64,000 nucleotides of DNA from Candidatus Hydrogenedens sp. (GTDB taxonomy: Bacteria > Hydrogenedentota > Hydrogenedentia > Hydrogenedentales > JAEUWI01). A program made the position numbers and the translations under genes. Below are positions 7,807-16,641 of this stretch, one piece after another; position 1 is the first letter of the stretch; every line of letters starts with the position of its first letter. The notes below the pieces were generated by a model. The model made no database searches, had not been told where the DNA came from, and saw only the letters and a program-made list of their open reading frames with translations. Location: contig WGMK01000013.1 of assembly GCA_016125095.1 (NCBI GenBank), forward strand, positions 1-64,000, given 5' to 3'.

Positions 7807-9126
7807 ATGGCGATAACGCGGAGAAAATTCCTGGGGGCCACGGCCGCGGCGGTGGTAGTCGCCGGCACGAAGGCAAGCGGCAAGGTCTGGGGCGCGAACG
7901 AGCGCATCGGCGTCTGCACCATCGGCTTCAACGGCCAGGGCAAGACCCACATCGGCGATATCCTCGAGCGCGCCGACCAATACAACGTGCAATACACGGC
8001 GCTCTGCGACGCCGACGATCGCGTGCTGAAATCCGGCGCGCGCCTGCTCGAAAAGAAATACGGTGCCGCGCCGAAGACCTACAACGACATGCGCGAGGTG
8101 ATGGAGGATAAGGACGTCGACGCGATCACCATCGCCACGCCGAACCACTGGCACTCGCTCGCCGCGGTGTGGGGCTGCCAGGCCGGCAAGGATGTCTACG
8201 TCGAGAAGCCCATCTCGCACAACATCTGGGAAGGCCGCCAGGTGGCTGCCGCCGCCAAGAAGTACGACCGCATCGTGCAGCACGGCACCCAGAGCCGCAG
8301 CAACAGCACCCTGCTCCGCGACATCAAGCTGATCCACGACGGCTTTATCGGCCCGATCAGCCACTCGCGCGGCTATGTGTACAAGAACGGCAACCGCATG
8401 GCCATCGGCAAGGGCATGCCCGCGGCCCCGCCGGACGACCTGCACTACGACCTTTGGCAGGGGCCGGCCCAAGAGACGCCCTATCAGGTAGTCGTCGACA
8501 ACCCCAAACGCGGCCTGTGGGTACACTACAACTGGCACTGGTTCTGGGAATTCGGCAACGGCGAAATCGGCAACCAGGGCGTGCACGAGATGGACATCGC
8601 CTGCTGGATGCACAACCGCGGCATGCCGACGAAGATCATGAGCCAGGGCGGACGCTACGCCTGGGACGACGACGGCCAGACGCCCAACACGCAAGCCACC
8701 TCGTTCACCTATCCCGATGGCTCGATGATGACCTTCGAGGTGCGCAATCTCGGCAGCTTCGAGGAAGCCGACGGCGACGACTGCGGCAACAGCTGCTTCG
8801 GCACCGAGGGCTACTACGTGCGCAACCGCGGTTTCTTCGACTACAAGAACCAGCCCATCGAGGTTTCCGAGACCAAGCCGGACAGCCCGTCGAAGTTCGA
8901 CCGATTCTTCATGGCCATTCGCAGCCGCGATGCCAGCATCAATCCCTGCGATGCGGACGTGGCCCATGTCTCGGCCGTGCACTGCCACCTCGGCAACATC
9001 GCCTACCGCCTCGGCCGCTCGCTCGAATTCGACCCGGCGGTCGAGCAGTTCGTGGGCGACGACGAGGCGAACACCCACGTCAAGCGCGATTACCGCCAGC
9101 CCTTCGAGGTGCCGCAGCTGGCCTGA
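7807..9126 (+). CDS. Tat-exported Gfo/Idh/MocA-family oxidoreductase
   Basis: This 439-residue NAD(P)-dependent sugar or polyol dehydrogenase has a twin-arginine signal (TRRKFLGATAAAVVVAG, residues 4-20), so it should be exported folded with its cofactor. The Rossmann N-domain follows, with GFNGQGKTHI as the nucleotide-binding loop region and VEKPISHNIWEGR as the conserved EKP motif. The C-terminal substrate domain contains NWHWFWEFGNGEIGNQGVHEMD, where the GxHxxD histidine is the usual catalytic residue. Tat-exported members of this kind are common in planctomycete- and Lentisphaera-type genomes. GGAG lies about 10 bp upstream of the ATG. It is monocistronic, closed by a strong terminator at 9154. 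Confidence 0.85.
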   Translation: MAITRRKFLGATAAAVVVAGTKASGKVWGANERIGVCTIGFNGQGKTHIGDILERADQYNVQYTALCDADDRVLKSGARLLEKKYGAAPKTYNDMREVMEDKDVDAITIATPNHWHSLAAVWGCQAGKDVYVEKPISHNIWEGRQVAAAAKKYDRIVQHGTQSRSNSTLLRDIKLIHDGFIGPISHSRGYVYKNGNRMAIGKGMPAAPPDDLHYDLWQGPAQETPYQVVVDNPKRGLWVHYNWHWFWEFGNGEIGNQGVHEMDIACWMHNRGMPTKIMSQGGRYAWDDDGQTPNTQATSFTYPDGSMMTFEVRNLGSFEEADGDDCGNSCFGTEGYYVRNRGFFDYKNQPIEVSETKPDSPSKFDRFFMAIRSRDASINPCDADVAHVSAVHCHLGNIAYRLGRSLEFDPAVEQFVGDDEANTHVKRDYRQPFEVPQLA

Positions 9127-9153
9127 GCAGGTTCTAAGTATTCGACATCCCAG

Positions 9154-9187
9154 GCCCGGAGACTCCCGTTGTCTCCGGGCTTTTCTT
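9154..9187 (+). terminator. rho-independent terminator
   Basis: Perfect 10-bp stem GCCCGGAGAC / GTCTCCGGGC with a 7-nt loop, followed at once by TTTTCTTT. It closes the oxidoreductase gene. Confidence 0.9.
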
Positions 9188-9470
9188 TGTCTGATACGCT
9201 GCCGCCGCCCGGAAGCGACGAATAATTGACAGTATCGCGATCCCGTGGTACCGTTCGGTTGGTCTGGCCGGGGGGCGCGGACCTCGAATCGAAGCATCAT
9301 CTCCGGCTGAGGACATTTATTCGTACCGGGCAACCAGCGTTTTGAGCCGCATAGGCTAAGGTATCGATGGGGAATCGCGCAGACGCGGACGCACAGTCGT
9401 TCGCGTTTTCGCGTTTCAGCGCGTGTTTGTCCGGCCTGCCGTATCGTGATACCATGCAGGGCCGGGGGCG
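9188..9470 (+). promoter_or_regulatory. intergenic region with candidate promoter for the radical SAM gene
   Basis: This gap holds no gene that I can support. TTGACA at 9226-9231 is followed after 17 bp by TACCGT at 9249-9254; the -35 is perfect and the -10 is weak. A 12-bp palindrome GTATCGTGATAC lies at 9441-9452, about 20 bp before the start codon, and could be an operator. No terminator or small RNA is evident. Confidence 0.35.
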
Positions 9471-10748
9471 ATGCCCCTCCAAGTTCAATCGCGGGAAGAC
9501 GTTGTGGCAGAAGATTCCAAGCTCGAGCGGCTCATGCGCTGGCACCGGGGCGAAACCCCGGGGCCGTGGCAGATCTCGTTCTATCCCACCTACCGCTGCA
9601 ACATCCGCTGCAAGATCTGCTGGAAACAGGCCTTCGAGGAACCCATCGATCGCGCCGAGGAAATCGGCTCCGAGCGCATGATGAAGCTGGTCGATGAGGC
9701 GGCGGATCTCGGCGTGCGGGAATGGATTATCGGCGGCGGCGGCGAACTCATGCTGCGCTCCACGGCCATCATGCCCATGCTCGAACGCATCCGCGAACGC
9801 GGCATGAACGGCATCGTCCAGACCAACTTCACCCGTTTCACCGAGGCCCAGCTCGAGCGGCTCGTCGACATGGGCTGGTACAGCCTCAACATCAGCCTCG
9901 ATGGTCCCACCGAGGCCATCAACGACGCCATCCGTGACAAGAATGACTACGCGCGCGTGGTGGCCAACATCCGGAAAATTCAGGAAATCAAGAAGGCCCG
10001 GGGCTCGGAACTGCCGCTGATCAACATCACCTCGGTGGTCACCAATCTTAACTACAATCACCTCAAGGGCTTCATCGATCTGTCCCGCGAGTTCGCGATG
10101 TCGCCGGGTTACCTGACCCTCGTGGACCTGATCATCTTCGGCGAAAACGACAAGCAGTTCATGTTGTCCGACGCGCAGCGCGCGGAGCTGCCCGGCCTGG
10201 TTCGCGAGGCCATCGCCTACGCCGAGGAGCAGCAGGTCGCGTGCGGCTACGTCAACTTCCTGGGCGGGCTCGAGAAAGGCGAGAAGGCCGACGCGCTGGA
10301 TCTGTTCTCGACACCCGAGGACACGGTCTCGCCCAAAAGCATGTGCTTCGAGCCGTTCTACCACATGGTCATCCTGCCCGACGGCCTCAGCGGACCTTGC
10401 TGCACGTTTTACGACGCCGAGAACGCGAATTCGGTATGGAGCCTGGGCCTCAAGGAAGTGTGGCTGGGCCCGTATATGCAGGAATCGCGGCGCAAGCTGC
10501 TGCAGGGCACGCCCATGGAATACTGCAAGGAATGCATGCTGACCCGCATTGCGGCGAACCAGCACCTGCAGAATGAATTTGCCGATTTTGCCGAACGGGC
10601 CGTGGCGGAGGAGCCGCTAGCGATTGGCAACCTTGTGGGGCGCGCCGCCCGCAGCCTCGGCAAGCACGGCGTGGCCGGCACCATCAAGCGCGGCCGCGAA
10701 TGGCTCGATATCCGTTCGCGCGCGAAAAAAGAAACCGCCGCGCGCTGA
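9471..10748 (+). CDS. radical SAM protein with SPASM-type C-terminal cysteines
   Basis: This protein (425 residues from the ATG) has the radical SAM cluster motif CNIRCKIC (C43, C47, C50, i.e. CxxxCxxC), a GGGGEL SAM-binding loop and a TIM-barrel with NISLDGP. After about residue 280 comes a SPASM/Twitch-like region with MCFEP, GPCCTFYD and YCKECM, which should hold an auxiliary Fe-S cluster. Such proteins mature peptides or act on cofactors and glycans; no precursor peptide is visible nearby, so the substrate is unknown. The start is uncertain: the ATG at 9471 has only a G-rich upstream stretch, while a GTG at 9504 is preceded by GGGAAG and gives MAEDSKLERLMRW, which resembles related proteins. 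A terminator follows at 10797. Confidence 0.8.
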   Translation: MPLQVQSREDVVAEDSKLERLMRWHRGETPGPWQISFYPTYRCNIRCKICWKQAFEEPIDRAEEIGSERMMKLVDEAADLGVREWIIGGGGELMLRSTAIMPMLERIRERGMNGIVQTNFTRFTEAQLERLVDMGWYSLNISLDGPTEAINDAIRDKNDYARVVANIRKIQEIKKARGSELPLINITSVVTNLNYNHLKGFIDLSREFAMSPGYLTLVDLIIFGENDKQFMLSDAQRAELPGLVREAIAYAEEQQVACGYVNFLGGLEKGEKADALDLFSTPEDTVSPKSMCFEPFYHMVILPDGLSGPCCTFYDAENANSVWSLGLKEVWLGPYMQESRRKLLQGTPMEYCKECMLTRIAANQHLQNEFADFAERAVAEEPLAIGNLVGRAARSLGKHGVAGTIKRGREWLDIRSRAKKETAAR

Positions 10749-10796
10749 CACCGCCCGATGGACTCCGCGCCGCAGGGGTTGCTATCATCCGCTTTT

Positions 10797-10832
10797 CCGC
10801 CCGTTCCATGCGCATGGGCGGCTTTCTTTATA
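10797..10832 (+). terminator. probable terminator after the radical SAM gene
   Basis: CCGCCC / GGGCGG stem with a 13-nt loop containing a small ATGCGCAT palindrome, followed by CTTTCTTTAT. It sits in the 106-bp gap before thrS, so thrS probably has its own promoter. Confidence 0.6.
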
Positions 10833-10854
10833 GGCTTTTCCCGGGAAGACTCAT

Positions 10855-12663
10855 ATGTGCCAAGACCCGAAACAGACTCCGATTTATAAGCTCCGGCATT
10901 CGCTGGCCCATATCATGGCGCAGGCCATTCTCGAACTCCGGCCCACGGCGCAGCTGGCCTTCGGTCCCCCGGTCGACAGCGGCTTCTACTACGACTTCGA
11001 CTTCGGCGGCGAGCCCATCGGCGAACGCGATCTGCAAGATATCGAGAATCGCATGCGCCGCATCATCAAGGAAAAGCAGCCCTTCGAGCAGCGTTTCCTG
11101 CCGCTCGACGGCGCGCTGGCCCAACTCGACGGCCAGACCTACAAGACCCAATACGCCAAAGAACTCGTGGAAACCGGCAAGGCGGGAGACGAGGGACTCG
11201 GCTTCTATACCAATGGCCCCTTCACCGACATGTGCGAGGGCCCGCACCTGGAACATACCGGCGAAGTGCCCAAGGGCTGCTTCAAGCTCGACCGTATCTC
11301 CGGTTCCTACTGGCGCGGCAGCGAAAAGAATCCGATGCTCACCCGCGTGTACGGGCTGGCCTTCGAGAGCAAGGAAGAGCTCGAGGACTACATCGCGCGG
11401 CGCAAGCTGGCGATGGAGCGCGACCACCGCAAGCTGGGCGAAGAACTCGACCTGTTCGTGATGGACCAGGAGGTGGGCGTTGGCCTGCCGCTGTGGCTGC
11501 CCAACGGCGCCGTGGTGCGCAATGAACTGGAATCGTGGGCGCGCGAGGTGGAATTCCGCGCCGGCTACCGCGCGGTCTCTACTCCGGCTATCACTCGCAA
11601 AGAGCTCTACCTGCGCTCCGGCCACCTGCCCTACTACGCCGATTCGATGTATCCGCCCATGCCGGTGGACGAGCACGACGAGTATTACCTGCGGCCCATG
11701 AACTGCCCGCACCACCATAAGGTGTATGGCGCGCGGCCGCATTCCTACCGCGACCTGCCGGTGCGCCTCGCCGAATACGGCAATACCTACCGCTACGAAA
11801 AGCACGGCTCGCTCGCGGGACTACTGCGCGTGCGCGCCATGTGCATGAACGACGCGCACATCTACTGCACCCCCGAGCAGGTGGAGCAGGAATTCCGCTC
11901 GGTCATCGAGATGTACCTGATGTACTACAAGCACCTGCGCATGGGCGGATTCCGCGTGCGCCTGTCGCTGCACGACACCGATTCCGGCAAGTTCGTGGCG
12001 AACGAGGAAGAGTGGGTGCGCAGCGAAGACATCGTGCGCGACGTGCTCCGCTCGATGGATATCGCCTTCGAGGAAGAGGCAGGCGAGGCCGCCTTCTACG
12101 GCCCGAAGATGGATATTCAGGTGAAGAACCTTCTCGGCCGCGAGGAGACCGTGTCCACCTGCCAGCTCGATTTCGTGATGGCCGAGCGCTTTGACCTCAC
12201 CTACGTGGACGCCCACGGCGAAAAGCAGCGCCCCTACATCATCCACCGCGCGCCGCTCTCCACCCACGAGCGGATGATTTCCTTCCTCATCGAACTCTAT
12301 GGCGGCGCGTTCCCCACGTGGCTCGCGCCTACCCAGGTCATGCTCATCCCAGTGAAGGACAACCTGAACGACTACGCCGATGAAATCGAGAACCGGCTGC
12401 GACACCAACTCTTCCGCGCCGAGGTGGACTCCTCCGACGAATCGTTCAACAAGAAGATCCGCAATGCCGTTACCCGCAAGATCCCGAACATCTGGATTCT
12501 CGGCGGGCGGGAGAAAGAGAACCGCGAGATCACCTGGCGCCGCTATTGCTCGAAGATCCAGCAGACCGTGCCGCTCGACCATGCCTGCCATGCGCTAGAA
12601 CGCATGCGCGCCGAGCGCATGATGGACAACTTCGACGACGTGAATCTGCCCATCGCAGAATAG
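10855..12663 (+). CDS. thrS: threonyl-tRNA synthetase without TGS domain
   Basis: ThrRS charges tRNA-Thr. The 602-residue protein begins almost directly with the editing domain: HSLAH (H15, H19) and MCEGPH (C127, H131) match the editing-site residues of the E. coli enzyme. The class II core follows, with the zinc site C284 (MNCPHHH), H335 (NDAHIYC) and H464 (IIHRAPLST), motif 2 around RYEKHGSLAGLLRVR and motif 3 around THERMISFLIEL, then the anticodon-binding domain. The N-terminal TGS domain of the usual approximately 640-residue enzyme is absent, and a terminator hairpin sits just upstream, so it is not a missed start. MNCPHHH replaces the common MNCPGH. It is convergent with the membrane protein gene, only 9 bp apart. 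Confidence 0.93.
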   Translation: MCQDPKQTPIYKLRHSLAHIMAQAILELRPTAQLAFGPPVDSGFYYDFDFGGEPIGERDLQDIENRMRRIIKEKQPFEQRFLPLDGALAQLDGQTYKTQYAKELVETGKAGDEGLGFYTNGPFTDMCEGPHLEHTGEVPKGCFKLDRISGSYWRGSEKNPMLTRVYGLAFESKEELEDYIARRKLAMERDHRKLGEELDLFVMDQEVGVGLPLWLPNGAVVRNELESWAREVEFRAGYRAVSTPAITRKELYLRSGHLPYYADSMYPPMPVDEHDEYYLRPMNCPHHHKVYGARPHSYRDLPVRLAEYGNTYRYEKHGSLAGLLRVRAMCMNDAHIYCTPEQVEQEFRSVIEMYLMYYKHLRMGGFRVRLSLHDTDSGKFVANEEEWVRSEDIVRDVLRSMDIAFEEEAGEAAFYGPKMDIQVKNLLGREETVSTCQLDFVMAERFDLTYVDAHGEKQRPYIIHRAPLSTHERMISFLIELYGGAFPTWLAPTQVMLIPVKDNLNDYADEIENRLRHQLFRAEVDSSDESFNKKIRNAVTRKIPNIWILGGREKENREITWRRYCSKIQQTVPLDHACHALERMRAERMMDNFDDVNLPIAE

Positions 12664-12672
12664 CCCCCGAGC

Positions 12673-14823
12673 CTACTCGGCGGTATTCAATGGATCTTCC
12701 AGACCCAGCTCCTCGCGCATGTATTGATTGACAAACATGCGGTCGGGGTCGATACGCAGTGCTTCTGCTCGGGCGCGCTCGACATCCCCATCGACATAAA
12801 GCAGCCTTATCAGGGGTATCAGCGGCCGGACTTCGTCGAGCATGCCCATGCTCATGAGGCGTTTGATCACCTCGTCCAATTCTGCTGCGGCACCTGCGTC
12901 TCCCAGACGGATGGAGGCGATCGTCTCCATCGCCTGCGTGTGGCCCACCGGGTCGTATTTCGCCAGCTCGATCCGGGTGATGGCCTGCGCGAAGCGATTG
13001 TCGCCGTCGTCCATGGCCAGTTGCGCCAGGATGGCCGGCCCCGTGTATGTATCCACGGCATAGCGGCGCAGCGCCCGGTCGGTTTCTTGCTCGCTAAATC
13101 CCGCCAGCGGTTCCGCAATGCCCATCCATTCCTTCATGCGCGCATAGTCGATCTCTGTTTCCACCATCGGCGGGTCCGGCAGCGAGGTCTGCGTGTGGTC
13201 GCGCTCGATTCGGTAAACCCGGATGGGAAACTGCCCTGGGAAGTCGCGCGTCGAAAAGCGGAGCCCGCGCGCTTTGAGCGCTGGCTCGAAGCTGGACTCA
13301 TAAGGCAAATCCAGCGCGTCGCGGCTGAACATCGCCCACACGCCTCGCGCCTGCCGCGTCGCGTTCGCATCAAGGTAGCACTGTGCCAGGTCGGCGGCGG
13401 CCTCGAGTGTATACACGGTCCGCTGCCGTAACTCCGGTCGGTTCATCTCGAAACGGCGCCAGTCCAGGGTCCCCTTGATGATCGGCATGCCGCGGGAGAC
13501 GATGAGGTCGTCCGGCTGCAATTCTGCCAGCACATGGCGGTTCGCCCCGGCCCAGTCCGACGTGGTCTGGCTGTAGGGATAGAACATGAGCAGTTGGTAG
13601 CCATAAACCAGCGCCAGCGCCGACACCAGCAGCGCGCGCGCGCCGCGCCCGCGTAGCAATGCCAGCATCCCGCCGGCCAGCGCATACAGCAATACGGGCG
13701 AATAAATGGTAAAGCGGGGCTCGACAATCGGACGCCACAGGAAACTCATGGCAAGCATGAACAGGAGCGGAAGCAGCCCGCAGGTCAGCAGCAACGCCTC
13801 TCCTCGCAGCGCAGGGATGTCGGCGCCCGCAGCCCGGCCCCGCCAAAGCTGCCATGCCCGCGGAGCATTGCGCGCGATGCACCAGCCGATGCAGACCAAA
13901 TAGAAGCCCATCAGGGCGTAGTCCGCCAGCCAGTGCCCCGTGCGGAGCGTCCGCTGTAATTCCAGCCAGGGGTACTCGCCCGGGTGCGCATCCAGCAGCG
14001 CCTCGAAGTGCGGCAGCGAAAAATCCATCTCGAAGTCTTTATGCGGTACCACCGCATCGTCCGCGAAGAGATCGAAGAGTGCCTCGTTCAAGGTTGGCAG
14101 CCGGTGCTCGTCGTTCGCTTCCGCGGTCGGTATCCGATGCCAGGATTCCCTCAGCCACACCAGCGGCGATACCACAATCACGGCGGAAGCCAGCCCCCAG
14201 GCGATGCAATGCCGCCAGCGCAGGCGCGTAAACAGCAGCAGATAGATGCCGTGCGCCGCTATCAGGAATACCAGGAAGGCATGGGTCCACATCATCAGCG
14301 CCAGCGATACAAAGTAGGCCAGCCAAACTAGTGCGGCTCCGGACTCGATCGCGCGCAGCAGCAGGTATATCGAAATCACGGCCAGTATCGGGAAAAGGAT
14401 ATAGAAGCGGATGGTGTGCGCGTGCCAGATTTGGGGCGCGGAGACGGCGTACAACAGCAGCGCCATCACCGCCGCACGGCGGCTGAACACCCGTGCCGTA
14501 AGGGCATACAGGGCAGGGAACGCCAGCAGGCTGATCAGTATCGACCCGACCCGCATCTGGTAGAGGGAGAGGTTCGCGGCGTGCTTCAGCACATGCGCCA
14601 GCACGGGATACACCGGCAGCGTCTCGGGGTTGGGGTAGCGGATGAAGGTCAGGAACTCCGACAGCCGGGGGGTGCCGAGGTAACCGATGACCCCGAGCTC
14701 GTCCAGGCTGGTGGTGACATCCTCCAGCCGGAACAGCCGCAGTGCTAACGCCAGTAGTATGGCCGCCCCTGCCGCGGTCCACGCGAAACCGCGCGACCAG
14801 TCTGCGCCCTGAGTTGACTTCAT
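12673..14823 (-). CDS. polytopic membrane protein, GT-C-like glycosyltransferase with helical C-terminal domain
   Basis: This 716-residue inner-membrane protein has about ten or more hydrophobic segments in its first 450 residues. The first loop has LFRLEDVTTSLDELGVIGY with acidic residues placed as in the PMT/ArnT (GT-C) fold, where an Asp/Glu in the first extracytoplasmic loop is catalytic. That suggests transfer of a polyprenyl-linked sugar, but the match is structural rather than by family. The C-terminal approximately 250 residues are soluble, and the last 120 look like TPR-type helical repeats (AILAQLAMDDGDNRFAQAI, VERARAEALRIDPDRM). The ATG at 14823 was chosen because GGAGGGG precedes it by 5 bp; an upstream in-frame ATG at 14967 would run into the divergent gene. 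Divergent from the carbamoyltransferase gene, with 114 bp between them. Confidence 0.6.
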   Translation of the reverse strand: MKSTQGADWSRGFAWTAAGAAILLALALRLFRLEDVTTSLDELGVIGYLGTPRLSEFLTFIRYPNPETLPVYPVLAHVLKHAANLSLYQMRVGSILISLLAFPALYALTARVFSRRAAVMALLLYAVSAPQIWHAHTIRFYILFPILAVISIYLLLRAIESGAALVWLAYFVSLALMMWTHAFLVFLIAAHGIYLLLFTRLRWRHCIAWGLASAVIVVSPLVWLRESWHRIPTAEANDEHRLPTLNEALFDLFADDAVVPHKDFEMDFSLPHFEALLDAHPGEYPWLELQRTLRTGHWLADYALMGFYLVCIGWCIARNAPRAWQLWRGRAAGADIPALRGEALLLTCGLLPLLFMLAMSFLWRPIVEPRFTIYSPVLLYALAGGMLALLRGRGARALLVSALALVYGYQLLMFYPYSQTTSDWAGANRHVLAELQPDDLIVSRGMPIIKGTLDWRRFEMNRPELRQRTVYTLEAAADLAQCYLDANATRQARGVWAMFSRDALDLPYESSFEPALKARGLRFSTRDFPGQFPIRVYRIERDHTQTSLPDPPMVETEIDYARMKEWMGIAEPLAGFSEQETDRALRRYAVDTYTGPAILAQLAMDDGDNRFAQAITRIELAKYDPVGHTQAMETIASIRLGDAGAAAELDEVIKRLMSMGMLDEVRPLIPLIRLLYVDGDVERARAEALRIDPDRMFVNQYMREELGLEDPLNTAE

Positions 14824-14937
14824 CTCCGCCCCTCCACCTTGCCACCCTACCGTTGACGCCTGTCGAACGGCAAAGTTACACTGCCCGTGTACTGCCCGGG
14901 AGCCGGTACTGCGCCGGTGGGCGACCAGGGGCGCAGG

Positions 14938-16641
14938 ATGGTAACACTGGGCATAAGCGAAGACCAATTCGATTCCGGCGCTGCCTTGAGCGACGGAACG
15001 CGGCTGCTATTCGCCAGCAACGAGGAACGCTACACGCGGCGAAAGAACGAAGGCGGCTTTCCGCACCGATCGCTGCAGGCCCTGCTCGAGTATACCGGTA
15101 TCGACGCCGGCGACATCGAGCGTATCGTTATCCCCGGATTCAATACGCCGCCGTTGCCCGTCCGCATGTTTCCGGGCATTCACCGCACCAACTTCGACGC
15201 GCGCCGCAGGGACCCGGAGTCGCCGACGGCGCGCTTCATGGATTTCGTGCGGTATCACACGCCCATTACCCACGCCCGCGAACACGATTGGGTGTCGCTG
15301 GCGTGCCGTCCGATGCTGCGCCCGGTCACGCGGCGCAAGCTGCCCGGCGTGCTCCGCAACCGCCCGCTGGAGTTTCTCGAACACCACCATGTGCATGCGG
15401 CCGGTGCCTGGGTGCTCTCTGGAATCGACGAAGCCCTGTGCGTCACTGCCGATGGCATGGGCGACGGTCTGTCATCGACGGTTAGCCGCTGTACCCCCGG
15501 CGGAGGCGTCGAACGTATCGCCGCCATGCGCTGGTCGGACTCCTTCGGGCTCATGTTCGAGATGCTCACCGAGGCGATGGGCTTCGTGTCGCATCGCGAC
15601 GAGGGCAAGCTCACCGGGCTGGCCGCCTCGGGCGATCCCCGCGCCGTAAAGCTTCCCTCCATGTTCCATGTACAGGAAGGCCAGCTGTGCTACCACGGGC
15701 AGTACGGGGCCTCGGGCATCCGATGGGCGCGCCGCGAACTGGTGGAGAAATACCGCCGCGAGGACATCGCCGCCTGGGCGCAGGAACAGCTCGAAAGCAA
15801 CATGCTCGCGCTGGTCGAGTACTGGCTCGCGCGCACCGGCCTGCGCTCGTTGGTGCTGGCAGGCGGCATCTTCGGCAACGTGAAACTCAACCAGCGACTG
15901 CACGAACTGGATGCCGTCGAACGCCTCTTCGTCGTCCCGAACATGGGCGACGGGGGGCTTTCCGCCAGCGCCTGCTGCGCGGCAGGAGCCGTGGCGCGTG
16001 CCCCGATAACCGACGTATTCCTCGGCGAGGGCTACGACACGGCGGCGTGCGAGGCCGCCCTCAAGGCTGCCAAGCTCGACTACATCCGCTGCGACGATCC
16101 CGAATCGACCGCCGCGCAGATGCTGGCCGAGGGCAACATGGTCGCGCGGTTCCGCGGACGCATGGAGTGGGGGCCCCGGGCCCTCGGTGCGCGCTCCATC
16201 CTCGCGCCCGCCTCCGACCCCGTCATTGTCGAGCGGCTGAACCAGGCACTGGCCCGCAGCGATTTCATGCCCTTCGCCCCCGCCCTGCTCGACGAGGACG
16301 CCGACGACTACCTCGAAGGGCTCACGGCCGCGCGGCATGCGGCGGAATTCATGACGGTCTGTTTCCGCTGCAAGCAGCGCATGCGCGACGAGTTTCCTGC
16401 CGTCGTGCATGTGGACGGCACCGCGCGCGCGCAGTTGGTGCGGGCCGACCGCAACCCCGGGCTGCACCGCGTCCTCTCGGAATACAAGGCGCGCACCGGC
16501 CAGACCGCCGTGCTCAACACCAGCTTCAACATCCACGAAGAGCCCATCGTCCGCACGCCCGAGCACGCCGTGCGCGCCTTCCAGACCGCCCGGCTCGATT
16601 GCCTCCTCCTCGAAGACTTCCTGGTGAAGCGGCCCGCCTAG
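14938..16641 (+). CDS. NodU/CmcH-family carbamoyltransferase
   Basis: This 567-residue enzyme transfers a carbamoyl group from carbamoyl phosphate to a hydroxyl, as NodU does on Nod factors and CmcH/TobZ on antibiotics. The N-terminal Kae1-like domain starts LGISEDQFDSGAAL and has the metal-binding EHHHVHAAGA motif and DGMGDG; the C-terminal YrdC-like domain carries GRMEWGPRALGARSIL and the typical end FNIHEEPIVRTPEHAVRAF. The ATG at 14938 gives the family's usual N-terminus; an in-frame ATG at 14887 adds 17 residues of non-family sequence. Its neighbour on the other side of a shared promoter region is a GT-C-like membrane protein, so an envelope or secreted glycan is the likely acceptor (inference). 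Its stop codon overlaps the stop of the convergent SUMF1 gene in CTAG. Confidence 0.88.
   Translation: MVTLGISEDQFDSGAALSDGTRLLFASNEERYTRRKNEGGFPHRSLQALLEYTGIDAGDIERIVIPGFNTPPLPVRMFPGIHRTNFDARRRDPESPTARFMDFVRYHTPITHAREHDWVSLACRPMLRPVTRRKLPGVLRNRPLEFLEHHHVHAAGAWVLSGIDEALCVTADGMGDGLSSTVSRCTPGGGVERIAAMRWSDSFGLMFEMLTEAMGFVSHRDEGKLTGLAASGDPRAVKLPSMFHVQEGQLCYHGQYGASGIRWARRELVEKYRREDIAAWAQEQLESNMLALVEYWLARTGLRSLVLAGGIFGNVKLNQRLHELDAVERLFVVPNMGDGGLSASACCAAGAVARAPITDVFLGEGYDTAACEAALKAAKLDYIRCDDPESTAAQMLAEGNMVARFRGRMEWGPRALGARSILAPASDPVIVERLNQALARSDFMPFAPALLDEDADDYLEGLTAARHAAEFMTVCFRCKQRMRDEFPAVVHVDGTARAQLVRADRNPGLHRVLSEYKARTGQTAVLNTSFNIHEEPIVRTPEHAVRAFQTARLDCLLLEDFLVKRPA

Noticed and set aside
7789..9333. 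514-residue minus-strand frame opposite the Tat oxidoreductase
   Set aside because: Runs through a strong terminator at 9154 and lacks any domain match; the plus strand has a Tat signal and EKP/GxHxxD motifs.
9188..9470. precursor peptide for the radical SAM protein
   Set aside because: Short frames in this gap lack a ribosome binding site and a core-peptide-like composition.
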